Shown here in pieces: positions 8,094 to 17,669 of a stretch of 64,000 bases of DNA. Within the stretch, counting starts at the first letter, position 1. Each line of letters starts with the position of its first letter. The DNA comes from Pseudoduganella danionis (lineage in GTDB: Bacteria > Pseudomonadota > Gammaproteobacteria > Burkholderiales > Burkholderiaceae_D): positions 1 to 64,000 of the forward strand of contig NZ_WNKW01000010.1 in the NCBI RefSeq assembly GCF_009720775.1, read 5' to 3'. Below the pieces are notes generated by a model. The model searched no databases. It saw nothing but the letters and a program-made list of their open reading frames with translations, and was not told the origin of the DNA. The position numbers were made by a program, and so were the translations under genes.

Positions 8094-9410
8094 ATGTTCC
8101 AGTACTACTTCATGCTCGGCCTGCGCAGCCTGCGCCGCAATCCGGCCCTGACCGCGCTGATGGTGCTGACGCTGGCCGTGGGCGTGGCCGCCAGCATCGC
8201 CACCCTGACCATCCTGCACGTGATGTCGGGCGACCCGATACCGCACAAGAGCGACCGTCTGCTGGTGCCGGTGATCGACAACGGCCCGCTGGCCGGTTAC
8301 ACGCCAGGCGAAGAACCGAATGATCGCCAGCTCAGCTACCGCGATGCCAACAACCTGCTGGCCAACAAAGTGGCCGAACGCAGCACGGCGCTGTACGGCA
8401 TCAGCGTGGCGGTGGAGCCGGCACGCAAGGAACTGCCCCTGTTCAATGCACGTGGCCTGGCTCCCACCAGTGATTTCTTCAATATGTTCGACGTGCCGTT
8501 CCGCTACGGTGCCGGCTGGAGTCCGGCCGAAGACAAGGCAGCGGCCGACGTGGTGGTGCTGAGCCGCCAGTTGGCCGAGAAGCTGTATGGCGATAGCGAT
8601 CCGGTCGGCCAGCGCCTGCGCATCAACAGCCAGCAGTATCAGGTCGTGGGTGTGCTCGATAAATGGAATGTGGTACCACGTTTCCACCGCATCATCGGCA
8701 CGCCCGATGGCGCCTTCAGCGACGAAGACGAGCTGTATGTGCCGTTCGCCACCAGCGTGCGCCATGAAATGCAGCGCAACGGCAATTCCAGCTGCAGCAG
8801 CGATATCGCCCCCGGCTATCAGGCCTACCTCGATTCGGAATGCACGTGGATACAGTTCTGGTTCGAGCTGCGCAGTGCTCGTGAACGGGGCGCGCTGCAG
8901 GACTATCTGAACAGCTATGCCACCGAACAGCGCAAGCTGGGACGCCTGCAGCGGCAGGCACCCAACAAGCTGTATGACGTGCGCGAATGGCTCGATTACA
9001 TGAAAGTGGTCGGCAACGATAGCAAGCTGTCGGCCTGGCTGGCGTTCGGCTTCCTGATTCTGTGTCTGGTCAATACCGTCGGCCTGCTGCTGGCCAAGTT
9101 CTCCGTGCGCGCGGCCGAAGTGGGCATACGCCGTGCGCTGGGCGCCTCGCGGCGCGAAATCTTCCAGCAATTCCTGATCGAAACCACCGTGATCGGAATG
9201 GCCGGCGGTCTGCTCGGCCTGCTGCTGGCGTTCGGCGCGCTGGCACTGATCGCCATGCAGTCGAAAGCACTGACGGTGGTGGCGCATATGGACTGGCTGA
9301 TGCTGCTACTGACCTTTGCCCTGTCCGTACTGTCGGCCGTGCTGGCCGGTCTGCTGCCGACCTGGCGCGCCTGCCAGACCACGCCCGCTCTGCAACTGAA
9401 GTCCCAGTAA
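8094..9410 (+). CDS. ABC transporter permease, FtsX/MacB type (first of two)
   Basis: The 438-residue membrane protein has one N-terminal membrane segment (about 20-42), a large periplasmic MacB_PCD-type domain, and three C-terminal segments that form the FtsX fold. The conserved cytoplasmic loop after the second segment reads EVGIRRALGASRREIFQQFL, a hallmark of the family. The ATG at 8094 has AAGGAG eight bases upstream. With the next gene it would form a heterodimeric permease. The periplasmic domain has several Cys residues (NSSCSSDIAPG, DSECTW), which could form a disulfide; this is inference. Confidence 0.93.
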   Translation: MFQYYFMLGLRSLRRNPALTALMVLTLAVGVAASIATLTILHVMSGDPIPHKSDRLLVPVIDNGPLAGYTPGEEPNDRQLSYRDANNLLANKVAERSTALYGISVAVEPARKELPLFNARGLAPTSDFFNMFDVPFRYGAGWSPAEDKAAADVVVLSRQLAEKLYGDSDPVGQRLRINSQQYQVVGVLDKWNVVPRFHRIIGTPDGAFSDEDELYVPFATSVRHEMQRNGNSSCSSDIAPGYQAYLDSECTWIQFWFELRSARERGALQDYLNSYATEQRKLGRLQRQAPNKLYDVREWLDYMKVVGNDSKLSAWLAFGFLILCLVNTVGLLLAKFSVRAAEVGIRRALGASRREIFQQFLIETTVIGMAGGLLGLLLAFGALALIAMQSKALTVVAHMDWLMLLLTFALSVLSAVLAGLLPTWRACQTTPALQLKSQ

Positions 9411-9454
9411 TGCACACAGCGCTGTGATACCTCCGCTTTAAGGAACCCTGCATC

Positions 9455-10690
9455 ATGAACTTGCACCCCATACTGTCTGCCCTGCTACGCAACAAGACCG
9501 GTCCGCTGCTGGTGGCCATACAGGTTGCGCTCAGTCTGGCCATCCTCGCCAACGCCCTGCACATCGTGCAAGTGCGTCAGGCCGTAGCCAGCCGCCCCAG
9601 CGGCCTCGCCAGCGAAGCTGATGTCTTCTCGATCAAAGTGCGCCACCTCGAGCCGCGCAGCCATCAGGCCCAGCTCGACGAACAGCGTCGTGAGACGGCA
9701 GCACTGCGCGCCGTGGCCGGCGTGCAGTCGGTGGCCTACACCACCCAGATGCCGCTGTCGCGCTCGGGCAACTACACCAGCGTGTCGCTGGACCGCAAAC
9801 AGGTCACCTCGAGTGCTGCGGTCACGACCTACTATTCGCCCGATTCGCTGATCTACACCTGGGGACTGCAACTGGTCGAAGGACGCGATTTCCAGCCTAG
9901 CGAAGTGCCCGAAGTCGACACCAACACCAGCAAGGACTTTCCCCACAGTGTGATCATCACCCGCTCGCTGGGACAGAAACTGTGGCCCAACGCCAGCAAC
10001 TATCTGGGCAACACGATTTACTACGGGGTCGGCCCCAACACTTCGGAATTACGCGTAGTAGGCGTGGTGGCGCGCTTGCAGACACCAGGTGCCGCCAATG
10101 CCGAAGGCGCTGAATTCTCGATGCTGCTTCCCGTCCGCCTGACCGGCGATGATGCATCCACCTACACGGTGCGCACGGAACCGGGCCAGCGCGAACGGGT
10201 CATGCAGGAAAGCGAAGCGGCGCTGCGCAAATCTTCCGTTCTGCCTGTCATCACCCGCCTGCAGGCCGTCAGCGAACTGCGGCGCGACCGTTATCGCGCC
10301 GATCAGGCGCTGGCGTGGATGCTGGTCACCGTCAGCGTGTTGCTGTTGCTGATCACGGCCAGCGGCATCGTCGGCATGGCCAGCCTGTGGGTCACCCAGC
10401 GCCGCAAGCAAATCGGCGTGCGGCGTGCGCTCGGTGCGCGCCGCAGCGATATCCTGCGCTACTTCATCACGGAGAACCTGCTGATCACCAGCGCCGGTGT
10501 GGTGGCCGGCGTGCTGCTGGCCTTGGCGCTGAATCAGCTACTGGTCAGCCAACTGGAAATGCCGCGCCTGCCGGCCGGCTATCTGCTGGCCGGTGCAGCG
10601 CTGTTATGGACGCTCGGTGTAGCTGCCGTGTACGGGCCGGCCTGGCGCGCTGCCAGCATTTCGCCGGCCACCGCCACGCGCAGCACCTAA
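9455..10690 (+). CDS. ABC transporter permease, FtsX/MacB type (second of two)
   Basis: The 411-residue product has the same layout as its neighbour: an N-terminal membrane segment (about 15-35), a periplasmic domain, and three C-terminal segments. The loop RRKQIGVRRALGARRSDILR is the FtsX-family signature. It diverges clearly from the first permease outside the membrane parts, so the pair is probably a heterodimer rather than a recent duplication. An AAGGA site precedes the ATG. The substrate is unknown; related exporters move peptides, lipoproteins or antibiotics. Confidence 0.93.
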   Translation: MNLHPILSALLRNKTGPLLVAIQVALSLAILANALHIVQVRQAVASRPSGLASEADVFSIKVRHLEPRSHQAQLDEQRRETAALRAVAGVQSVAYTTQMPLSRSGNYTSVSLDRKQVTSSAAVTTYYSPDSLIYTWGLQLVEGRDFQPSEVPEVDTNTSKDFPHSVIITRSLGQKLWPNASNYLGNTIYYGVGPNTSELRVVGVVARLQTPGAANAEGAEFSMLLPVRLTGDDASTYTVRTEPGQRERVMQESEAALRKSSVLPVITRLQAVSELRRDRYRADQALAWMLVTVSVLLLLITASGIVGMASLWVTQRRKQIGVRRALGARRSDILRYFITENLLITSAGVVAGVLLALALNQLLVSQLEMPRLPAGYLLAGAALLWTLGVAAVYGPAWRAASISPATATRST

Positions 10691-10707
10691 CCTAGTACCT
10701 GGACCTT

Positions 10708-10736
10708 GTGCTGCGGGCGTGCCCCGCACGCAGCAC
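10708..10736 (+). other. Hairpin between the second permease and the response regulator gene
   Basis: GTGCTGCG (10708-10715) and CGCAGCAC (10729-10736) form an 8-bp stem with a 13-nt GC-rich loop. No T-run follows, so termination is unlikely. It may lower or separate expression of the regulatory genes from the exporter genes, which is inference. Confidence 0.35.
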
Positions 10737-10756
10737 GACAATGATATGCTTGCAAC

Positions 10757-12091
10757 ATGCCTACCGTTTTAATCATCGACGACAACGCTGCCGTCGCCAT
10801 TGCACTGGAAGTGCTGTTCTCGCTGCACGAGATCGAAGCGCTGCGCGCCGCCACGCCGGAAGAAGGGCTGGCCCTGCTGGCACGTCATCCGGTCGATCTG
10901 GTGATACAGGATATGAACTTCAGTGCCGACACCACCTCGGGCGAGGAAGGCACGGCGCTGTTCCGTGCCATCCGCGCACGCCATCCCGATCTCCCCGTGA
11001 TCCTGCTGACGGCATGGACCCATCTGGATGCGGCGGTGGAACTGGTCAAGGCTGGCGCCGCCGACTATCTGGCCAAGCCGTGGGATGACCACCGCCTGAT
11101 CGCTACCGTCAACAACCTGATCGATCTGGGCCGCACCAAACGCGCGCTGCAACAGCGCCTGCAGAGTGAGCAGCGCCAGCGCCACGCACTCGAAAGCGAA
11201 TACGATCTGCGCGGCATGGTGTGGCAGGACCCGGCCACGGAACGGGTGATTCATCTAGCCTGCCAAGTGGCGCGGGCCGATGTGCCGGTGCTGATCAACG
11301 GCCCGAATGGCACGGGCAAGGAAGGCATCGCCGCCATCATTCAGGCCAATTCCAGCGTGCGCAACGGCCCCTTCGTGGTGCTCAACTGTGGCGCCCTGCC
11401 GTCCGAGCTGATCGAAGCAGAACTGTTCGGCGCCGAAGCCGGCGCCTACACGGGTGCATCGCGCGCACGCGAAGGCAAATTCGAAGCGGCCGATGGTGGC
11501 ACCTTGTTCCTCGATGAAATCGGCAACCTGCCGCTGGCCGGCCAGATGAAGCTGCTGCGGGTGCTGGAGACGGGGCGTTTCGAACGGCTAGGCTCCAACC
11601 GCGAACGGCAGGTCAAAGTGCGGGTGATCAGCGCCACCAATGCCGACCTGCCCGCCATGATACGGGCCGGCAGCTTCCGCGAAGACCTGTTCTATCGCCT
11701 CAACGTGATCGAACTCAAGTTGCCGCCACTGGCCGCCCGTCCGGCCGACATCCTGCCGCTGGCACGCCATTTCCTCGGTGCGCAAGCCCGCCCGCTACAT
11801 GCTTCCGCGCAGGCAGCGCTGCTGGCGCACAACTGGCCCGGCAATGTACGCGAACTCAAAAACGTGATGGCCCGCGCGGGCCTGCTGGCCAGCGGTGACA
11901 GCATCAAAGTGGCCGATCTGGGCTTGCCCGCTGCCGGCAACGAAGACGCTGTGCGCGAGCCGGACCGCGATGCCATCGGTCTGGCACTGAGCCGCGCCGG
12001 TGGCGTGGTGGCGCAGGCAGCTGCCGATCTGGGGCTGTCTCGTCAGGCGCTGTATCGCCGCATGGAGCGGCTCGGCATCGCCCGTCCCTGA
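10757..12091 (+). CDS. NtrC-family sigma-54-dependent response regulator
   Basis: This 444-residue regulator opens with a receiver domain (acidic pocket IIDD, phosphoacceptor Asp52 in VIQDMNF, Lys in LAKPWDD). An AAA+ activator domain follows, with Walker A GPNGTGKEG, Walker B GTLFLDEIG and an R-finger region. A Fis-type helix-turn-helix ends the protein (AAADLGLSRQALYRRMERL). The sigma-54 contact loop reads GAYTGA, an accepted variant of GAFTGA, so it should be able to activate RpoN polymerase. It is followed by its kinase with a one-base stop/start overlap. The sigma-54 promoter before the adaptor gene makes autoregulation of the whole operon likely. Confidence 0.95.
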   Translation: MPTVLIIDDNAAVAIALEVLFSLHEIEALRAATPEEGLALLARHPVDLVIQDMNFSADTTSGEEGTALFRAIRARHPDLPVILLTAWTHLDAAVELVKAGAADYLAKPWDDHRLIATVNNLIDLGRTKRALQQRLQSEQRQRHALESEYDLRGMVWQDPATERVIHLACQVARADVPVLINGPNGTGKEGIAAIIQANSSVRNGPFVVLNCGALPSELIEAELFGAEAGAYTGASRAREGKFEAADGGTLFLDEIGNLPLAGQMKLLRVLETGRFERLGSNRERQVKVRVISATNADLPAMIRAGSFREDLFYRLNVIELKLPPLAARPADILPLARHFLGAQARPLHASAQAALLAHNWPGNVRELKNVMARAGLLASGDSIKVADLGLPAAGNEDAVREPDRDAIGLALSRAGGVVAQAAADLGLSRQALYRRMERLGIARP

Positions 12092-13458
12092 TGCCGCGCC
12101 CAAGCCCGCGCCGTCCACCCATGCGGCTCTCGCTGCTGACGCGCTGGACGGCCATGATCGCCACCCTGCTCACGCTGGGCATGCTGATCGCACTGGCTCT
12201 GCTGCACTACCTGCCGGACCAGCCCTGGTTGGTACTGGCCATCTGCCTGCTGTGCGTACTCCCGATAGGCATCATCACCATCCGCGCCCAGCTAGAAACC
12301 ATGCTGTCGCTATTCCGCGCGCTGAGCGGCACTGTCACCAGCTACCGCGATGGCGATTTTTCCTTCAGCCTGCACTGGCCACAGAACGATGAACTCAGCG
12401 ATCTGGTCGCGGCCCACAATGCACTCGGCGATGTGCTGCGTCAGCAGCGGCTCGATCTGGTACAGCGCGAACTGCTGCTCGACACCATGGTGCAGAACAC
12501 TCCCGTCGCCATGCTGCTGCATAACGATAGCGGCACCATCGTGTACGCGAATATCGCGGCGCGCCAGCTGCTGCACCAGGGCCACAAGCTGGAAGGCCAC
12601 AAGCTCGCCACCATACTCGCGCAAGCCACGCCGGCACTGCGCGAAGCACTCGATCGTGGTGGTGACGGACTATTCACCAGCAGTGGCGCCGATCCTGCAG
12701 CCGAAGCCGAAGACGAAGAAGTGTTCCATCTGGCGCGCCGGCGCTTCCACCTGAACGGACGCCAGCACGAACTGCTGCTGCTGCGCCAGCTCACCATGGA
12801 ACTGCGCCGGCAGGAAGTGCAGACCTGGAAAAAGGTCATCCGCGTCATCAGCCACGAGCTGAATAACTCGCTGGCGCCGCTCACGTCGCTGGCCCATTCG
12901 GGCGCCGAACTGGTGCGGCGCGGCCAGACCGAACGGCTGCCGCAAATTCTCGCCACCATCGAGGAACGTACGCGCCATCTGGAAAACTTCATTCTCGGCT
13001 ATGCACGCTTTGCCAAGCTGCCGGCACCGCGCGTGACAGCCCACAACTGGGCGGAGTTTCTGGCCCAGCTAGGGGAGCTGGTGGAATTCAAGTTGCTGGG
13101 CACGCCACCGGCCGAGCCGGCCAGTTTCGATACCGCCCAGTTGCAGCAAGCTTTGCTCAACCTGATCAAGAACGCTCACGAGTCTGGCTCACCGGCCAAC
13201 GCCGTCACGCTGGAAGTGCGGCCACTGCCGGGTGCCGTGCGCATTGATGTGCACGACCGTGGCCCTGGCATGAGCGAAACCGTGCTGGCGAATGCGCTGG
13301 TGCCGTTCTATTCGACCAAGCGCAGCGGCACCGGCCTGGGCCTGGCGCTCGCGCGCGAAATCGCCGAAGCCCATGGCGGACGCATTCTGCTCGCCAACCG
13401 CGCTGGCGGTGGTCTGAGCGTCACTCTATTCCTGCCAGTGTCTGCAACGCACCACTAA
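12091..13458 (+). CDS. Sensor histidine kinase (NtrB/NtrY type)
   Basis: The 455-residue kinase has two N-terminal membrane segments close together (about 21-65), hence almost no periplasmic part. A HAMP-like linker, a PAS-like region (around TMVQNTPVAMLLHNDSG), the H-box VISHELNNSLAPL and an HATPase domain follow. The N-box LLNLIKNAHESG and the G-boxes HDRGPGMS and GTGLGLAL are intact. The start ATG overlaps the regulator's TGA by one base, so the two are probably co-translated as cognate partners. With so little outside the membrane, it may sense the membrane or the exporter rather than a soluble ligand. An alternative start lies at 12121. Confidence 0.92.
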   Translation: MPRPSPRRPPMRLSLLTRWTAMIATLLTLGMLIALALLHYLPDQPWLVLAICLLCVLPIGIITIRAQLETMLSLFRALSGTVTSYRDGDFSFSLHWPQNDELSDLVAAHNALGDVLRQQRLDLVQRELLLDTMVQNTPVAMLLHNDSGTIVYANIAARQLLHQGHKLEGHKLATILAQATPALREALDRGGDGLFTSSGADPAAEAEDEEVFHLARRRFHLNGRQHELLLLRQLTMELRRQEVQTWKKVIRVISHELNNSLAPLTSLAHSGAELVRRGQTERLPQILATIEERTRHLENFILGYARFAKLPAPRVTAHNWAEFLAQLGELVEFKLLGTPPAEPASFDTAQLQQALLNLIKNAHESGSPANAVTLEVRPLPGAVRIDVHDRGPGMSETVLANALVPFYSTKRSGTGLGLALAREIAEAHGGRILLANRAGGGLSVTLFLPVSATHH

Positions 13459-13590
13459 AGACTCAACTAAGCGCGTGGTTTTCCGTGATATTTTGCACAA
13501 TGGAAATTGTATTTGGGAAAATGTTTCTGATTTAGCCCCTGTAGTAGTACAAAACTATTAGCTCTGCTATCTCCATAAAAAAATAGCGAA

Positions 13591-13619
13591 TTGACATGCA
13601 AAAAGGACAGGCGTAACTT
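13591..13619 (+). promoter_or_regulatory. Candidate sigma-70 promoter of the PEP-CTERM gene
   Basis: A perfect -35 TTGACA (13591-13596) is followed after 17 bp by TAACTT, a weak -10. The start would fall near 13626, about 47 nt before the ATG. The surrounding 13459-13672 gap is notably AT-rich compared with its flanks and shows no other structure. Confidence 0.55.
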
Positions 13620-13672
13620 GGTTTCGCAGTCAATGTTTTCTTTTTTCACATGTCTCACTACGCGGGGATCAC

Positions 13673-14167
13673 ATGAAATTAAAATCACTCTTGGCAGCCA
13701 GCTTGCTGGCTGTAGCTAGTACTGGTGCATATGCAAACGACTATGCACCAGCCGTCGTCGCCATGACGGGCGGCCCAACCGACTGGTCCATTTCGTTCGG
13801 GACTAGCCACACGGATGGTCTGAACTTCACTGACACCTATCAGTTCAGCTATTCGGGCGCGCCTGGTTCAGCCACTGTAGCGATCTTCAACCTTGCCTCG
13901 CCCACCGGTGATCTGGACTTTTCCTGGGCCGATATCAATGGCACGCCACTGCTCATATCCAATACCGGCGCGTTTTCCGTCTCTGCGATTTTCGCCACGC
14001 CAGTGTCCGGTCTGATTACGCTGACCATCAAGGGTAGCGATACGGGTGTTGCCAGCTATGCCGGTACGCTCGACATCAAGACGCCAGTACCAGAGCCTGC
14101 CACCTACGGCATGATGCTGGGCGGTCTGGCCCTGCTCGGTGTAGTGGCACGACGCCGCAAAGGCTAA
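13673..14167 (+). CDS. FxDxF-type PEP-CTERM sorting-domain protein
   Basis: A small secreted protein of 164 residues. It has a signal peptide (about 1-21, ending GAYA), an N-terminal FTDTYQF motif like that of the FxDxF PEP-CTERM family, and a C-terminal sorting tail VPEPATYGMMLGGLALLG followed by RRRKG. In this system exosortase recognises the PEP motif and processes the tail, placing the protein at the cell surface or in exopolysaccharide. No exosortase gene lies in the window. It has its own promoter and terminator, so it is monocistronic. The role of the mature part is unknown. Confidence 0.9.
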   Translation: MKLKSLLAASLLAVASTGAYANDYAPAVVAMTGGPTDWSISFGTSHTDGLNFTDTYQFSYSGAPGSATVAIFNLASPTGDLDFSWADINGTPLLISNTGAFSVSAIFATPVSGLITLTIKGSDTGVASYAGTLDIKTPVPEPATYGMMLGGLALLGVVARRRKG

Positions 14168-14173
14168 TCCCCC

Positions 14174-14197
14174 AAAGACGCTACGGCGTCTTTTTTT
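14174..14197 (+). terminator. Rho-independent terminator of the PEP-CTERM gene
   Basis: AAAGACGC and GCGTCTTT form a perfect 8-bp stem around a TACG tetraloop, with the run of T continuing to 14197. It begins 7 bp after the stop codon. Confidence 0.9.
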
Positions 14198-14231
14198 ACG
14201 TCCCCGCCATGCCGGCTGCTACACTGCCGGC

Positions 14232-14999
14232 ATGAAACTCTCTGCCAAAACCCGCTACGACGCTCCCGGCCATCCGCCAGCCACCATCACCGAATTTCAA
14301 GGCGTACGCAGCCTGCATCTGGGCACCTCATGGGTGCAAGGTGCCATGCGCATCGCCAAGCCCGACCAAATCGAACTCGAGTACGTCCAGATGATGATGA
14401 TGTGGCTGCTGTTCAATCCCCAGCCGCGTCAGGTGGTGCAACTGGGTCTGGGCAGCGCCGCCCTGACCAAATTCTGCTACCGCCGCCTGCCCGATACCCG
14501 TGTCACCGCCATCGAACTCAACCCGAACGTGATCGCCATGTGCGAAGCCCAGTTCGCGCTGCCGCCCAATGACGAGCGCCTGCAGGTCAGGGAGATGAAT
14601 GCCATGGACTTCGTGCTCGATACGGCCAACCACGGCAAGGTGGATATTCTGCAGGTCGACCTGTATGACGAAGAAGCGCGCGGCCCCGTGCTCGATAGTC
14701 CGGAGTTCTATCAGGCCTGCTACGACTGCCTGAGCGAAGACGGCATGATGACCACCAATGTGTTCGGCGACTTCTCCAACTACGACAAGAATCTGCAGGC
14801 CATGGAACAGGTGTTCGATGCCGTCGTCTGGTTACCGGAAGTACATGACGCCAACATCATCGTGATTGCGTTCAAGCGCGCGCCCGTACTCGATTTCAGC
14901 GTGCTGTACGAGCGGGCCGGAGCCATCAAGAAAGCCTATAACCTGCCCGCCAAATCATGGGTGAACGGGCTCAAAGGCTGGATGCTAGATCAACATTGA
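14232..14999 (+). CDS. Spermidine-synthase-like methyltransferase-fold protein
   Basis: The 255-residue protein belongs to the spermidine synthase superfamily. It shows a nucleotide-binding glycine motif QLGLGSAALTKF, an acidic strand end in VTAIELNPNVI, and VDILQVDLYDEEARGPVLDS in the position of the aminopropyltransferase active site. It is shorter than SpeE (about 280 residues) and lacks the N-terminal beta-domain hallmark, so true polyamine synthesis is uncertain. It starts 35 bp after the PEP-CTERM terminator and probably has its own promoter. No polyamine genes are nearby. Confidence 0.75.
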   Translation: MKLSAKTRYDAPGHPPATITEFQGVRSLHLGTSWVQGAMRIAKPDQIELEYVQMMMMWLLFNPQPRQVVQLGLGSAALTKFCYRRLPDTRVTAIELNPNVIAMCEAQFALPPNDERLQVREMNAMDFVLDTANHGKVDILQVDLYDEEARGPVLDSPEFYQACYDCLSEDGMMTTNVFGDFSNYDKNLQAMEQVFDAVVWLPEVHDANIIVIAFKRAPVLDFSVLYERAGAIKKAYNLPAKSWVNGLKGWMLDQH

Positions 15000-15049
15000 G
15001 GCAGGCACCAAGACGGCGCAGCGCAGGTTGATCTGTGGTGGATTTGCAC

Positions 15050-15068
15050 CATTTTTTCGCAAAAAATG
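15050..15068. other. Perfect A/T palindrome upstream of the TonB receptor
   Basis: CATTTTTT (15050-15057) and AAAAAATG (15061-15068) form an 8-bp inverted repeat around CGC, about 180 bp before the receptor gene. It lacks a terminator tail. It could be an operator for the receptor; no known box was recognised. The rest of the 249-bp gap shows nothing clear. Confidence 0.4.
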
Positions 15069-15248
15069 CAGAATGCATCGAACATAATACGGCACGCACC
15101 AATTTAAATCACTAAAAATTGCCAGATGTGCAGAATCCGCAACAAATTGGGGCATCCACAATTGCGGCGGTGCAAAAACAACCGTTAGTATTTTTCTCTG
15201 CCCTGCGCCAGTTACGCGCCCGCAGGTCCCAACTAGAAAGAGATAACG

Positions 15249-17669
15249 ATGAAAAGAGCACCGCAATTCCAACGCACGCTGCTGGCGGCCGCCGTTCTGG
15301 CCCTGTCCGCCGGCTACGCCAGCGCCGAAGGCAATGACGCCCCGGCCGAACAAACCGTAGTGGTACTGGGCTCGCGCTCGGTGGCCAAAACGGCCCTCGA
15401 TACGGCCGCCCCGGTGGGCCTGATCGGCCTGAAAGATATGCAGACGGCCGGCCCGCTGGAGCTGGGCAAGCTGCTGCAGACGCTGGACCCATCCTTCAAC
15501 TTCTCCAGCACCTTCATCAGCGACGGTACCGATTCGATCCGTCCGGCCACGCTGCGTTCGCTGGGCCCTGATCAGGTGCTGGTACTGGTGAACGGCAAGC
15601 GCCGCCACCAGCAAGCCCTGCTCAATGTGCAGCAGACCATCGGTCGCGGTTCGGCCGGTACCGACATCAACGCGATTCCGCTGGGCGCGATCCACCACAT
15701 CGAAGTGCTGCGCGACGGTGCGGCCGCACAATATGGCTCCGATGCGATCGCCGGCGTGATCAATATCGTGCTGAAGTCGCAGGTCAATGAAACCCAGGTC
15801 AGCGGCAGCGTCGGCACCACCTCGGAAGGCGACGGCGATCTGTACTCGGCCAGCGCGAATACCGGCTTTGCACTGGGCCAGGATGGCGGCTTCCTCAACC
15901 TGACGGCAGAAGCGCGCAAACGTGGCGAAACCAACCGCGCGGGTGTCGATTCGCTGCGCGTCAACCCGCCGCGCGTGACCCAACATATCGGCGACAGCAA
16001 TACCAAGGACGGCTACCTGTGGTGGAACGGCGCCCTGCCGATCGACAAGGCCAGCGAGTTCTACGCCTTCGGCGGCGTCTCCAAACGCAAGAGCGATTCC
16101 TTCGGCTTCTTCCGTTCGGCCGGCGACGACCGCACCGTGGCTTCGGTATCGCCTAACGGCTACCTGCCAGCCATCCACACCACCATCAAGGACGCTTCGT
16201 TCGCCTTCGGCTACCGCCGCGATCTGGCCAACGACTGGAAGGCCGACATCAGCATCAACTACGGCGCCAGCGAACTGGCCTTCCATGAATCGGACAGTCT
16301 GAACGTCAGCTACTGGTACGAGAAAAAAGCCGATGGCAGCATCTACGGCGAATCGCCACGCGAAGCCGATACGGGCACGCTGAAATTCAACCAGACCACC
16401 TTCAACGCCGACATCAAAGGGCCGGTGCAACTGGGCGGCGCCAGCATCTTCCTGGCCACCGGCTTCGAATACCGCGCCGACAACTACCAGATCGTCGCCG
16501 GTGATCCGGTGTCCTACCAGTATGGCCGTACCAACAACCCGGCCATCGTGATCAAGACGCCTAGCGGCGCTACCGCAGCTTCCGGCATCCAGGGCTTCCC
16601 TGGCTACACGCCAGCGACGGCAGTCGATTCGGGTCGCCACAACATTGCCCTGTTCCTCGACGCTGAACACAAGCCTGTCAACGAACTGACGCTGGGCGGC
16701 GCTGTGCGCTACGAAAAATACTCGGACTTCGGCAGCACCGTCACCGGCAAGCTGAGCGCCCGCTTCGACCCGACCAAGCAATTCGGTCTGCGCGGCAGCC
16801 TGTCCACCGGCTTCCGTGCACCGAGCGTGCAGCAGGAGTTCTACAGCTCCGTCTCCACCAACCTGAATAATGGCGTGCTGACGGAAACCCTGACCGCACG
16901 TCAGGGCAGCGCGGTGACCAAGGCGTTCGGCATCGCTCCGCTGAAAGAAGAAACCTCGACCAACGGCAGCATCGGCATGGTGCTGCGTCCGGCCAGCAAT
17001 ATGTCGCTGACGGCTGACCTGTACGAGATCAAGATCAAGGACCGCATCGTGTTCTCGAGCGAGATCGCACCGGAAGCCAACGGCGGCCCGATTGCCAACA
17101 TCCTCAAACCGCTGGGCGTAGGCCAGGCACAGTTCTTCACCAACGCGGTCGATACCCGTACCCGTGGTCTGGACATCGTGGCCGAGCACACTTCCAAGTT
17201 TGCCGCGTCCACGCTGGTGCTGTCCGGCCAGTTGGGCTTCAACAAGACGGAAGTCACCAAGCGCCACTCCACTTCGTCCGTGCTGACCGGTGCACAGTTG
17301 TTCGACCAGTCGCAAGTGACGCTGATCGAGCACGGTCAGCCACGCAAGCACCATGTGGTCGCAGCTGACTACACGGCCGGCCAGTGGAACCTGAACACGC
17401 GCGCCAACTACTACGGCGAAGTCCAAGCTGAGAACTTCAGCCCGCTGCAGAAATGGGATGCGCGCTGGCTGGTGGATGCTTCGGTGCGTTATGCCTACAC
17501 CAAGCGCACCTTCTTCAGCGTGGGCGTGAACAATCTGTTCAACCAGACTCCGTCCGACTGGACCAACGGTGGTGTATTCCCGAAACTGGGCTTCACCAAG
17601 TGCTGGGAAACCTGCCCTATCGGCGTGAACGGCCGCTCGATGTACCTGCGCGCGGACACTGCCTTCTAA
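15249..17669 (+). CDS. TonB-dependent outer membrane receptor
   Basis: The 806-residue protein imports a scarce substrate across the outer membrane using TonB energy. A signal peptide ends at about residue 26 (GYASA). A plug domain follows, including QVLVLVNGKRRHQQ and IEVLRDGAAAQYGSDAIAGV. The rest is a 22-strand barrel ending in a terminal Phe (YLRADTAF), as outer-membrane barrels usually do. A Cys pair sits near the end in KCWETCP. No siderophore, vitamin or sugar genes adjoin it, and no Fur box was recognised, so the ligand is unknown. Its last four bases overlap the convergent regulator gene. Confidence 0.93.
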   Translation: MKRAPQFQRTLLAAAVLALSAGYASAEGNDAPAEQTVVVLGSRSVAKTALDTAAPVGLIGLKDMQTAGPLELGKLLQTLDPSFNFSSTFISDGTDSIRPATLRSLGPDQVLVLVNGKRRHQQALLNVQQTIGRGSAGTDINAIPLGAIHHIEVLRDGAAAQYGSDAIAGVINIVLKSQVNETQVSGSVGTTSEGDGDLYSASANTGFALGQDGGFLNLTAEARKRGETNRAGVDSLRVNPPRVTQHIGDSNTKDGYLWWNGALPIDKASEFYAFGGVSKRKSDSFGFFRSAGDDRTVASVSPNGYLPAIHTTIKDASFAFGYRRDLANDWKADISINYGASELAFHESDSLNVSYWYEKKADGSIYGESPREADTGTLKFNQTTFNADIKGPVQLGGASIFLATGFEYRADNYQIVAGDPVSYQYGRTNNPAIVIKTPSGATAASGIQGFPGYTPATAVDSGRHNIALFLDAEHKPVNELTLGGAVRYEKYSDFGSTVTGKLSARFDPTKQFGLRGSLSTGFRAPSVQQEFYSSVSTNLNNGVLTETLTARQGSAVTKAFGIAPLKEETSTNGSIGMVLRPASNMSLTADLYEIKIKDRIVFSSEIAPEANGGPIANILKPLGVGQAQFFTNAVDTRTRGLDIVAEHTSKFAASTLVLSGQLGFNKTEVTKRHSTSSVLTGAQLFDQSQVTLIEHGQPRKHHVVAADYTAGQWNLNTRANYYGEVQAENFSPLQKWDARWLVDASVRYAYTKRTFFSVGVNNLFNQTPSDWTNGGVFPKLGFTKCWETCPIGVNGRSMYLRADTAF

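Noticed and set aside
14985..17426. 813-codon open frame opposite the TonB receptor gene
   Set aside because: High GC at third positions removes stop codons on the other strand; no domain, start site or conserved motif is seen.
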